Shown here: piece after piece, positions 18,350 through 25,282 of the stretch
How the letters are laid out: each line of letters starts with the position of its first letter
Numbering within the stretch: the stretch's first letter is position 1
DNA from: JABJOE01 sp964344145
GTDB taxonomy: Bacteria; Patescibacteriota; Patescibacteriia; UBA9934
Assembly: GCA_964344145.1 (NCBI GenBank)
Contig: CAYFME010000008.1
Span: 1 to 64,000, forward strand
Direction: 5' to 3'
Length of the DNA: 64,000 nucleotides
The notes under the pieces: model-generated
What the model was told of the DNA's origin: nothing
What the model saw: only the letters and a program-made list of their open reading frames with translations
Database searches by the model: none
Made by a program: the position numbers and the translations under genes

Positions 18350-18670
18350 TTATCTCGCGTGCTTCATCCAGCCACCGAGCATTTTTCCTATCTCCGCTAG
18401 TTGTTGAGAGAGTCGTGCGAATGCCTTGTGATCTACGAGCTTCATCTCCCAGGCGAGCTGCAGGAAGAATTTGAGCGCATCAAATTTCGCGGCTGCCTTC
18501 TCAAGAATTGATCGCTTATCATGTTTGCTCGAGAATGAAGCCAGTAGGATGAGCTCAATCGTTTCCGTAAATAGGGAATCTATTTTTACTCCAATGGTGT
18601 AACGGGAAAGCCGTGGTAGGTTGGACAACGTTCCATGCCAACATTTATATGCATCGCTGAGTTTATGCAA
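18350..18670 (-). CDS. avd: DGR accessory variability protein, Avd-like four-helix bundle
   Basis: 106 residues as written, from a TTG at 18670. The pattern RYTIGVKIDSLFTETIEL, a Leu/Ala-rich middle helix, AAKFDALKFFLQLAWEMKLV and the ending EIGKMLGGWMK are diagnostic of the Avd/23S-IVP four-helix family. It forms a basic pentamer that binds the reverse transcriptase and TR RNA. The first helix looks N-terminally clipped. In-frame residues DVTILHKL continue upstream without ATG, GTG or TTG until the G10 tract. With one more base in that tract the frame would open from ATG 18732 and give about 127 residues, a normal length. Its orientation is opposite to TR and RT, which is unusual. Confidence 0.88.
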   Translation of the reverse strand: MHKLSDAYKCWHGTLSNLPRLSRYTIGVKIDSLFTETIELILLASFSSKHDKRSILEKAAAKFDALKFFLQLAWEMKLVDHKAFARLSQQLAEIGKMLGGWMKHAR

Positions 18671-18697
18671 AATCGTAACATCACCTCGGAGATTATC

Positions 18698-18707
18698 GGG
18701 GGGGGGG
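18698..18707. repeat. G10 homopolymer in the overlapping 5' ends of avd and RT
   Basis: Ten consecutive G residues on the plus strand. The plus-strand frame from ATG 18665 enters the tract and leaves in a different frame from the RT. With 11 G it would continue into the RT frame. The same extra base also links the avd frame to ATG 18732 on the minus strand. Confidence 0.9.
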
Positions 18708-18762
18708 TCGCAAAAGAGGTCTGTTTTCGCATACGCTCGAGGAGATTGTTTCGTTTGATAAT

Positions 18763-19707
18763 GTGTTACTTGCCTGGTCGGAGTTTGTCAAAGGCAAACG
18801 ATCGAAGCAGGATGTGCAGGTCTTTTCCAGAGCGTTGATCGACAATATCGATGTGTTGCATTGGGAGTTAGCATCAGGATTGTATCGTCATGGCGGGTAT
18901 CAACATTTTGTTATTCATGATCCCAAGCGTCGGGATATTCATAAGGCCTCTGTCCGCGATCGTTTAGTGCATCACTGTGTACATAGAATGCTCTATCCCT
19001 ATTTTGATCGTCGATTTATCGCAGATAGTTTTTCGTGCCGAACAGACAAAGGCACGCACCGAGCAATGGATCGCTTCCGTTCCATGGCCAACAAGGTGAG
19101 TCACAATCATACGAGGACGTGCTGGGTACTGAAGATGGATATTCGTAAGTTTTTCGCGAGCATCAACCAAAACACATTGCTCCGTCAGCTTGACGGTTTT
19201 ATTGTTGATACACGGATTGTTTATTTGTTGAGAGAGATTATTTTCAGCTTTCATACAGTGCCCGGCTTTGGGCTCCCTCTTGGCAATCTCACATCACAGC
19301 TTTTCGTAAATGTGTACATGAACGAGTTCGATCAGTTCGTGAAACATGCGTTGGGTATCAAGTTCTATATTCGTTATGCGGATGACTTTGTAATCCTTTC
19401 GCGCGATCGTGAGCACCTGAATGAATTGATTCCCGAGATCGATGCGTTTTTGTTCGAAAGATTGCTCTTGCAACTTCATCCGGATAAGACGTTCATCAAG
19501 ACGCTTGCATCCGGAGTGGATTTTTTGGGATGGGTTCATTTCCCTGATCATCGAGTCTTACGCCGCTCAAGCCGTCATCGCATGTTTCGCAAGTTGCGGG
19601 GGGATCCACGAGAGGAGGTTTATCAGTCGTATAGGGGTCTGTTAGCCCATGGTAATGGGGGAAAACTTCAGAGAAAGTTACTGGATGATTATTGGATGTT
19701 ATCGTGA
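18763..19707 (+). CDS. DGR reverse transcriptase
   Basis: 314 residues from GTG 18763, the first usable start in the current sequence. Motif A Asp is at 126 (LKMDIRKFFASI), the DGR-type motif B GLPLGNLTSQ at 170-179, and the catalytic YADD at 205-208. It lacks the maturase and endonuclease domains of group II introns. It copies TR RNA with adenine errors into VR. Codons upstream in the same frame encode KRGLFSHTLEEIVSFDN, which matches the conserved N-terminus of DGR reverse transcriptases. The true start therefore lies upstream of the G10 tract, perhaps ATG 18665. GC content is low, like the host and unlike the target gene. Confidence 0.95.
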   Translation: MLLAWSEFVKGKRSKQDVQVFSRALIDNIDVLHWELASGLYRHGGYQHFVIHDPKRRDIHKASVRDRLVHHCVHRMLYPYFDRRFIADSFSCRTDKGTHRAMDRFRSMANKVSHNHTRTCWVLKMDIRKFFASINQNTLLRQLDGFIVDTRIVYLLREIIFSFHTVPGFGLPLGNLTSQLFVNVYMNEFDQFVKHALGIKFYIRYADDFVILSRDREHLNELIPEIDAFLFERLLLQLHPDKTFIKTLASGVDFLGWVHFPDHRVLRRSSRHRMFRKLRGDPREEVYQSYRGLLAHGNGGKLQRKLLDDYWMLS

Positions 19708-19757
19708 TACAGCGTCGATATTGACGGTTTTTGATTTTCGGTTTAAGCTTCTCCGCT

Positions 19758-20732
19758 ATGTCCCAGATCCTCTATAGACAAATTCGCCAGCAAATCGATC
19801 AGGCTGATCGCATTTTGCTGCTGACGGATGAGCGTATCGACGGTGATACGCTTGGTTCGACGTTGGGGATGTATCACGTGTTGTTGGCGATGGGAAAGGA
19901 CGTGACGGTCTACTCGCCAAAGCCGCTGTCGGAGATGTTTGCCTTTTTGCCAGGATCTCAGGATATCGTACGCGATCCCACAATCTTTGCTGACGATACG
20001 ATTGATTTGGTGATGATCTTCGACTGCTCTGACGGCGAGTATATCCAGGAGCGCGATAAGATTCCTGCCATGAAGCGCCGCGTGCCGCTCGTCTCTTTTG
20101 ATCATCACGCTACCAACCCACGCTATGGCATGGTGAACCTCATTGAAGAGGATGCGGCCTCCACCGCTGATGTGGTGTGGCGATTTATTAAAGATCAGAA
20201 GCTACCGATGAACAAGAACGCCGCGCAGTGCATCTTGACTGGTATTTGTCACGACACCGTTGCTTTTAGTACGACGAACACAACGGCCGCCTGCTTGAGT
20301 GCGGCGCACGAGTTGTCTGCGCATGGTGCACGGCTGCAGGAGATCGTGTATCACACGATGATGAATAAGTCCGTTGAGACGTTGAAGCTGTGGGGGTTGG
20401 CGTTTGAGCGTCTTCACTATAGTAAGGAGTTTGATGCGACCTGTACGGTGATTACGCTTGCGGATATTGAACGGTTGAATGTGAAGGAATCCGAAACGCG
20501 CAGTTTGATGGATTTTCTAAATGTGATGCTCGATGCCGAGGATGTCATTCTGATTCTCAAAGAACGACCCGATGGATCAGTGAAAGGGTCATTGCGATCG
20601 CATACCCGTGATGTATCTGAGCTTGCCAAGCAATACGGAGGAGGGGGGCACAAAAACGCGGCTGGCTTTAAAATCGAAAACGCCCACCTTCAGGAAAAGG
20701 ATGGGTCGTGGATCGTTGTTGAAGACAAGTGA
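19758..20732 (+). CDS. DHH/DHHA1 phosphoesterase (NrnA/RecJ-like)
   Basis: A 324-residue two-domain phosphoesterase starting at ATG 19758. Manganese-binding motifs are visible: DERIDGDTLGS (27-37; the family normally has His/Asn-Pro-Asp), MIFDCSD near residue 85, and SFDHHATN near residue 110 (the DHH box). The C-terminal DHHA1 motif GGGGHKNAAGF is intact. Members degrade nanoRNA, pAp or cyclic dinucleotides. It may be relevant that a GGDEF gene lies in the same window. No operon partner is evident; the DGR lies upstream and clpP downstream. Confidence 0.92.
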   Translation: MSQILYRQIRQQIDQADRILLLTDERIDGDTLGSTLGMYHVLLAMGKDVTVYSPKPLSEMFAFLPGSQDIVRDPTIFADDTIDLVMIFDCSDGEYIQERDKIPAMKRRVPLVSFDHHATNPRYGMVNLIEEDAASTADVVWRFIKDQKLPMNKNAAQCILTGICHDTVAFSTTNTTAACLSAAHELSAHGARLQEIVYHTMMNKSVETLKLWGLAFERLHYSKEFDATCTVITLADIERLNVKESETRSLMDFLNVMLDAEDVILILKERPDGSVKGSLRSHTRDVSELAKQYGGGGHKNAAGFKIENAHLQEKDGSWIVVEDK

Positions 20733-20757
20733 TAAAGAGAGATGCGCCGCCGCGTCC

Positions 20758-20871
20758 TCAGGTGCAGCGGGGCACATGGGTCGCGACGGCGCGGCAACGA
20801 AGTGGGATCAGGTCCCGGACATTGCGGAGGCACTCCTCGAAGTCGGCCCAGGGGGAGGATGGGGCCGAGCG
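20758..20871 (-). pseudogene. GC-rich ORF remnant or very small gene
   Basis: On the minus strand a 37-codon open frame ends at TGA 20758. It has the strong G/C third-base bias of the GC-rich genes (the WADFEECLRNVRDL stretch). It has no ATG, GTG or TTG start and begins right behind a good promoter. It could be the 3' end of a deleted cassette gene or, alternatively, a small RNA. No known family was recognised. Confidence 0.35.
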
Positions 20872-20876
20872 CTAGT

Positions 20877-20905
20877 AAGATACCATGAACGTGGCCTTTT
20901 GTCAA
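20877..20905 (-). promoter_or_regulatory. promoter for the GC-rich remnant
   Basis: TTGACA (20905-20900), 17-nt spacer, TATCTT (20882-20877) on the minus strand. It is directed into the 140-bp GC-rich segment and away from clpP. Confidence 0.6.
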
Positions 20906-20955
20906 GTTTCTGTGAACAAAAAAAGGCATTTATCCCCTGTTTTAAAGGGGTTTTG

Positions 20956-20984
20956 TTGTTTATTAGCAGTCGTCGTGTTATTCT
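20956..20984 (+). promoter_or_regulatory. clpP promoter
   Basis: TTGTTT, 17-nt spacer, TATTCT. The -10 ends 9 nt before the clpP ATG, so the message would be almost leaderless. A hairpin CCCC/GGGG with T-rich flank (about 20937-20955) lies immediately upstream. Confidence 0.5.
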
Positions 20985-20993
20985 GCTAAGCGT

Positions 20994-21611
20994 ATGCAAC
21001 AGCAAAACAATGATATTCTTCCCGAAATTCGCTCACAGGTGCTTATTCCTACGGTTATTGAAAAAACCCACCATGGAGAGCGGGCGTATGACATTTATTC
21101 GCGCCTTTTGAAGGATCGCATCATCTTTCTTGGCTCTGCGATCGATGACACCATTGCTAACGCGGTCATTGCGCAGCTCTTGTTCCTTGAAAGCCAGGAT
21201 AAGGACCGTGATATCAAGCTTTATATCAACTCCCCAGGAGGATCTGTCACGGCTGGATTAGCCATTTACGACACGATGCAATACATCAAACCGGATGTTT
21301 CTACGATCTGTGTTGGCTTGGCGGCATCCATGGGAGCAGTGCTTTTGACAGCAGGAGCTTCTGGAAAGCGTTTTGCTCTGCCAAACTCTGAGATCATGAT
21401 CCACCAGGTTTTGGGCGGCGTTCAGGGACAGGCAACGGACATTAAGATCCATGCGGAACGTATCTTGCAGATGAAAGAATCACTGAACAAAATCATTGCC
21501 GATCACTCAGGGCAGCCTTTGAAGAAGGTGACAGATGATACAGAACGCGATAATTTCATGATCGCGAAGGACGCGGCAAAGTACGGTTTGATCGATAAAG
21601 TGATCAAATAG
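20994..21611 (+). CDS. clpP: ATP-dependent Clp protease proteolytic subunit
   Basis: A 205-residue serine protease subunit that forms the tetradecameric chamber fed by ClpX or ClpC. The catalytic triad is visible as Ser in GLAASMGAVLL, His in IMIHQ and Asp in DTERDNFM. The oxyanion-hole strand YINSPGGSVTAGLAIYDTM is intact. Length is normal. There is no Shine-Dalgarno sequence before ATG 20994. It appears to be a single gene here; no clpX follows. Confidence 0.97.
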   Translation: MQQQNNDILPEIRSQVLIPTVIEKTHHGERAYDIYSRLLKDRIIFLGSAIDDTIANAVIAQLLFLESQDKDRDIKLYINSPGGSVTAGLAIYDTMQYIKPDVSTICVGLAASMGAVLLTAGASGKRFALPNSEIMIHQVLGGVQGQATDIKIHAERILQMKESLNKIIADHSGQPLKKVTDDTERDNFMIAKDAAKYGLIDKVIK

Positions 21612-21754
21612 TCTCGCATTGAGGACAAAGGGTGGATAAGCTGTTTACAGGAGCTGAACGAAACCGTTTTTAGATTATTGTTTCTTTTCGATAAATTTTG
21701 TATACTAAGGGTGAGTTTTGTTAGCTATTGCTGAACAAAATAAGTGTACAAGGC

Positions 21755-21783
21755 TTGACAGAGGGGTGAAGCCGTGATAGAGT
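21755..21783 (+). promoter_or_regulatory. promoter of candidate ncRNA A
   Basis: TTGACA (21755-21760), 17-nt spacer, TAGAGT (21778-21783). It points into a 270-bp segment with no convincing ORF. Confidence 0.65.
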
Positions 21784-21789
21784 ACAGCG

Positions 21790-22060
21790 TTCATTACCCT
21801 TTGTAATCTGCAGCCACGACAAGCATGGGGGTATATCAATTGTCTAATTCCGGCTCCGGCTGGTCCTATACCATCGATATATCTTCTTGGCTGCAGTTTG
21901 TAATGGGGAATGTCCCAGATTTGGCCATCTCGTTGTTGCGGGATGCGCCACTCGCTCAACGACCAGTATAGGTCGTCTCACGAGCTGGCTTTCCCGCGCC
22001 TAGAGCTGACCTAAATCTGAAACATTCCCACTATGTCGCCTGCGGGCGTTGTTTTGTTTT
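21790..22060 (+). ncRNA. candidate structured RNA A, unassigned
   Basis: The segment starts after a consensus promoter and ends in a hairpin (CGCC-TGCG-GGCG, 22037-22048) with a T-rich tail. Long-range pairs nest well: CATTAC/GTAATG, CTGCAGCC/GGCTGCAG, GGTATATC/GATATATC, GGAATGT/ACATTCC, CAGATTT/AAATCTG, and GCCA/TGGC with CTCG/CGAG. A possible pseudoknot links TGCGGGA with TCCCGCG. I see no RNase P, tmRNA, SRP or obvious 6S signature. Identity is unknown. Confidence 0.55.
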
Positions 22061-22067
22061 GCAAAAA

Positions 22068-22092
22068 GAAACACCCGCTTGTGCGGGGTTTC
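22068..22092 (-). terminator. terminator of the tRNA-like element
   Basis: GAAAC-A-CCCGC / GCGGG-GTTTC hairpin. On the minus strand it is followed by TTTTT, so it should stop a transcript coming from the tRNA-like element at 22163-22232. Confidence 0.65.
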
Positions 22093-22162
22093 TAGCGGAC
22101 TGGCTCCGGACTCATCATAGACATTTAAGCAGTTTATTTGTGAACTGTCAAACACATACTTC

Positions 22163-22232
22163 GGTGGACCCGTGGGGAGTTGAACCCCAGACTCTCGGAT
22201 TGATGAGTCCAGAGCCGCAGCCCGCCGGGCCC
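22163..22232 (-). tRNA. tRNA-like element with aberrant geometry
   Basis: On the minus strand a 7-bp acceptor (GGGCCCG / CGGGTCC, one G-T pair) encloses a perfect T arm (TGGGG-TTCAACT-CCCCA). Between them are only 36 bases. The D arm would be GGGC/GCTC with a 4-nt loop. The anticodon arm can pair only as GACTC/GAGTC with a 10-nt loop, or weakly as GGA/TCC around CTCATCAA. The latter resembles a CAU anticodon loop with one extra C. It may be a degenerate tRNA-Met-like gene, an attachment site or part of another RNA. Amino acid identity is not assigned. Confidence 0.45.
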
Positions 22233-22254
22233 ACGGAAGCATGCGTTTAACACA

Positions 22255-22288
22255 AAAACTCTCCAGCTCATTAAGAGAGGAGAGTTTT
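22255..22288 (-). terminator. hairpin upstream of the tRNA-like element
   Basis: AAAACTCTCC / GGAGAGTTTT. On the minus strand it is followed by TTTTTGTGTT, so it may end or attenuate transcription entering the tRNA-like element. An inverted repeat TTGACGC/GCGTCAA lies about 35 bp further upstream. Confidence 0.55.
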
Positions 22289-22355
22289 CTTGTATATTCA
22301 TTACCTCACTTTTGACGCGTTGCGTCAATGGCTTGTGTGGATCCAACAAACAAAA

Positions 22356-22381
22356 CACGCTAGAGTTGGCGCTCCAGCGTG
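22356..22381 (-). terminator. terminator of candidate ncRNA B
   Basis: CACGCT / AGCGTG hairpin with a 14-nt loop, followed on the minus strand by TTTTGTTTGTT. Confidence 0.65.
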
Positions 22382-22755
22382 CTTGTTCCGCATATTTTGT
22401 TTAGCAACCTTACACTTCAACGCCACAGTCATTTTATACAGAGTTTTGTCTCTGAAATTCATTTGATGACGAGGTTTAGTCCCCGTGTGGGCGTATTCGA
22501 CCTCTCCGCCATAGAGAGGGTTTCGAGTTGTTCGTCACTTTCCCGTACGAAGCGGGCAGTAGCCATTGACCCGTAAGCTGACGAAAGCATCGGCTTGGTT
22601 CGGCTGGTGAGGCTTACGCATCCTCTTCATTTCCGTTCGCGACTATCGGAAACCTTGGCCCAACTGCTTAGCTCCAAACGCACGGGTCGGTCAATAGGAG
22701 TTTCATAATATATGAAAGTAGTTATTAACCGACCCTCATCGGATCGCTCCGAGGT
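22382..22755 (-). ncRNA. candidate structured RNA B (tmRNA-like tag, unproven)
   Basis: About 370 nt without a credible ORF, ending at a good terminator. Minus-strand stems include GGGTCGGT/ACCGACCC (with an inner TTTCAT/ATGAAA), TTTCCG/CGGAAA, CGTAAGC/GCTTACG, CCCG/CGGG and CCTCTC/GAGAGG. After ATAGTC at 22641-22646 comes an 8-codon frame GCG AAC GGA AAT GAA GAG GAT GCG TAA (22640-22614), like a tmRNA resume codon and tag, with the stop codon inside a stem. The conserved tmRNA 5' TTCGAC and 3' T-arm were not found, so the assignment is only a hypothesis. Confidence 0.45.
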
Positions 22756-22800
22756 TAGCATATTGGAAGCCCAAGTGTAAAGCTTTCTCGCTATGTTTTT

Positions 22801-24897
22801 TTACGCTTCGTCTTCGTCAATGGATGACTCTTCGTCGGCTGTATCTTCCTCCGCTTCTTCGGCGTCGCCATCGCCCTCTGGGTCTTCGTCTGTTTCATCG
22901 CCTTCAGCATCTTCATCCGTATCCTCCCCCGTATCTTCAGGACATTCCTCTTCATCAGGGTTACAACTTAGCTCTTCAACACCGACCAAGCAGATCCATG
23001 GAAGAGATCGGTACGTTGAGGTGTAGGTCTTTGCGTGTTGCTCGCCTTCCTCGTAATCAACATAGTACGTGAAGCTCGCCGTTGCCCCCGGATGTGGTGA
23101 CTGGCACTGTTCCTCGCCTGGAGCGAGGTCGAGCGTTTCAATATATTCCGTTTCCCCGTATCCAGTCCATGAGAGGATAACTGGCGCTGTGTAGTATCCC
23201 TCGCGACCGTCAGACGTTCCCCAGAATGTGAAGATCAACTCGTAGTTGTACAGATCAACCTCGGTTGTCAGCAAGACGTAGTTGTCCGTATCGTTGCGCA
23301 TCTTGTAGTCCGGCGCTGGATCGTAGATCGTGGCATCGGTTCCCGGATTGCCGTTTGACGGATCGTTGTAGTAGGAGACAACAAGCGAGTGGTTACGTCG
23401 TTCAACAACCTCCAATCCTGCATTCATCGTCGCGCGGAACGTGGTCGTTCCAATCTGACAAAGTCCTCCGCCAACCTCAGGCTTGATCTCATCCCCTTTA
23501 ATCACCAGCTCTGGCAAGTAGCCGTCGGCAACGGTGAATGGACCGAGTTCATCGATCAAAGATAGTGTTTCCCCTGGTGCTAGCAGGATTCCGTTGAGTT
23601 TTGATGCACCGTGGCGAATGTTTGAAACACGGTTGGCAGGGGAGCCGGAGAAGTCTGAGATACCAACGCCGAGAATCTCGTTGATACCCAAATTGTTCAC
23701 GCTGTCAGTGGTGACGTCAGCCTCCGTTTCCATGGTGACGATTTCAACGGGCACAGGATTGTCATCTGGGCCGGCGATGCGCTCCTCAGAGTTTAGATCG
23801 CCGTGATACTCCTCAATATGTTCACCCCACACGTCCGCCAACGCTTCGATCGTTGCCTCTTCGTCAAACGTCACACCGCTTTGCGACCCTGAGAACTCTG
23901 TCACGCGGTCGCCTTCGATGGTGAAACGTGCATCGACGGGTTCGACGTCAACGGTTTCGTGAATCTCTTCGATGAAGTCCTCAAAGCCCTCACCGGCCAG
24001 CGCGAGAACCAGCTCATCGTCTTCCCACGCGGGAATGAGCCACGCTACGAGATCATCAAAATCAATCTCCCAGCTGTAATCACGATACGACTGTGATGTG
24101 TGGGTGAGCTCATACGGCGCGTACCAAAGAATGTCTCGCAATTCGACCGTGAGCTCACGGCCAGCTTCCTCTTCGCTTACGTCTACCGATTGTTCGATGA
24201 GCGCGAGCTTAATGGAATCTACGGCGAAGTTCTGTGCAGCTGACTCTAGGTCTGCAAAGAAGGTCTCAAAGTCAAAGATGGTTCCTGGTGTGCCTTCGAT
24301 GATCTCGATGGCAATTGTGTGGCCTTCATAATACGCATCGTAGTGCGTTGGCTCACCCGGTTCTTCCAGCACATCTAGCTCGCGCGCGACGAGAAGTTCG
24401 CGAATCGTTTCTTCCAGCTCGTCTTCCAGCACGGTCACTTCTGGAAAGAGGGCGACGTTGTTATCAATGGCAAGAAAGACCGCTGACAGAGCGTCAAAAA
24501 TAGGCCGATCGGATCGCGCCACGTTGTACGCTTCCTCAACCACCCCGTCTACGTCGACATAGAGGCGATCGCTGATAAGATCCGGATCATCCGCTCCTGA
24601 AGCGCGCAGGTCGATGGTAAGTGTTTGTCCTTCGACCTCCACAACAAGGCCGTCATCAAGCATGGTCTGTAGCTGCTCATCAACGAGTTGATACGCCTCC
24701 TCCTGCGTCATGCCACCGACGTTCATGGAGTCGATCCAGACGTTTGGATAAATCTTGCCTTCATACGCCTTCACGTAAGCGAAGGTGCCGGCGCTGATCA
24801 AAAAGAGGATGCCGATCACAACACCACCGACCACGAGGATCGGTGTTTTCTTGTTTTGCCATCCAGAACGGACGTGATCTAGCAGATTATGCTCCAT
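22801..24897 (-). CDS. VanW-like protein with peptidoglycan-binding domains
   Basis: A 698-residue membrane-anchored protein starting at ATG 24897, 1 nt after the Hsp20 stop. One transmembrane helix is near residues 20-45. About 350 residues follow with two putative PG-binding type-4 modules. The VanW domain contains NIRHGASKLNGILLAPGETLS and GGGLCQIGTTTFRA. The C-terminal 55 residues are almost pure Glu/Asp/Gly/Thr. VanW proteins are cell-surface proteins linked to peptidoglycan and are typical of CPR and Gram-positives. Their enzymatic role is not established. Confidence 0.93.
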   Translation of the reverse strand: MEHNLLDHVRSGWQNKKTPILVVGGVVIGILFLISAGTFAYVKAYEGKIYPNVWIDSMNVGGMTQEEAYQLVDEQLQTMLDDGLVVEVEGQTLTIDLRASGADDPDLISDRLYVDVDGVVEEAYNVARSDRPIFDALSAVFLAIDNNVALFPEVTVLEDELEETIRELLVARELDVLEEPGEPTHYDAYYEGHTIAIEIIEGTPGTIFDFETFFADLESAAQNFAVDSIKLALIEQSVDVSEEEAGRELTVELRDILWYAPYELTHTSQSYRDYSWEIDFDDLVAWLIPAWEDDELVLALAGEGFEDFIEEIHETVDVEPVDARFTIEGDRVTEFSGSQSGVTFDEEATIEALADVWGEHIEEYHGDLNSEERIAGPDDNPVPVEIVTMETEADVTTDSVNNLGINEILGVGISDFSGSPANRVSNIRHGASKLNGILLAPGETLSLIDELGPFTVADGYLPELVIKGDEIKPEVGGGLCQIGTTTFRATMNAGLEVVERRNHSLVVSYYNDPSNGNPGTDATIYDPAPDYKMRNDTDNYVLLTTEVDLYNYELIFTFWGTSDGREGYYTAPVILSWTGYGETEYIETLDLAPGEEQCQSPHPGATASFTYYVDYEEGEQHAKTYTSTYRSLPWICLVGVEELSCNPDEEECPEDTGEDTDEDAEGDETDEDPEGDGDAEEAEEDTADEESSIDEDEA

Positions 24898-24898
24898 A

Positions 24899-25282
24899 CT
24901 ATTCAAGCTCCTCCCTGACGGGTACGACCATCTCACCATGTGCCTTGGGTATGGTCAATGTCAGGACACCGTTTTTCACTACAGCATCAGCCTCGTCTGC
25001 TTTGACGTGTGTTGGTAGGACGATCGATCGTGAGAAGACGCCCCAGAAACATTCTTGAAAATGCACTGTCGATTGGTCGACTTCCTTCATGTTTTTGCGC
25101 TCGCCGCGAATGGTCACCAAGTCACCTGTCACATGCACATCCAACTCTTCTGGCTTCACGCCAGCAATCGCCGAGCGGATGATGATCTGCTCGGGTGTTT
25201 CAATAACGTCCACGGCCAACTGACCCTCTTGGGTGTCAAAGGCAAATGGGCTATCTAAGTTGGAGTCGGCGAATGTATTCAT
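24899..25282 (-). CDS. Hsp20/alpha-crystallin small heat-shock protein
   Basis: A 127-residue chaperone with the alpha-crystallin fold. It shows the VDVIETPEQIIIRSAIAGV strand pair, ELDVHVTGDLVTIRGER, a central FWGVFSRSIVLP turn, and the A-x-x-x-N-G-V-L-T-L signature (AVVKNGVLTLTIPK). It should hold unfolded proteins without ATP. Its start lies 32 bases inside the end of the upstream membrane-protein gene, and its stop abuts VanW, so the three are one operon. Confidence 0.95.
   Translation of the reverse strand: MNTFADSNLDSPFAFDTQEGQLAVDVIETPEQIIIRSAIAGVKPEELDVHVTGDLVTIRGERKNMKEVDQSTVHFQECFWGVFSRSIVLPTHVKADEADAVVKNGVLTLTIPKAHGEMVVPVREELE

Noticed and set aside
18000..18407. 135-codon plus-strand frame across TR
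   Set aside because: TR is a non-coding template; the frame differs from the VR frame and runs through a terminator.
18763..19707. Group II intron or retron origin for the reverse transcriptase
   Set aside because: Motif B is of the DGR type, no maturase or endonuclease domain is present, and a matching VR/TR pair is found.
20740..20880. SRP RNA (ffs)
   Set aside because: A partial TCAGGTCCCGGA match exists on the plus strand, but the conserved GGAA tetraloop and AGCAG asymmetric loop are missing.
22163..22755. A single long or two-piece tmRNA joining RNA B and the tRNA-like element
   Set aside because: The acceptor 5' strand lies directly beside the tRNA-like element, and the order is wrong for known permuted tmRNAs.
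22356..22760. RNase P RNA
   Set aside because: Length fits, but the conserved GAGGAAAGTCC and matching 3' P4 strand were not found on either strand.
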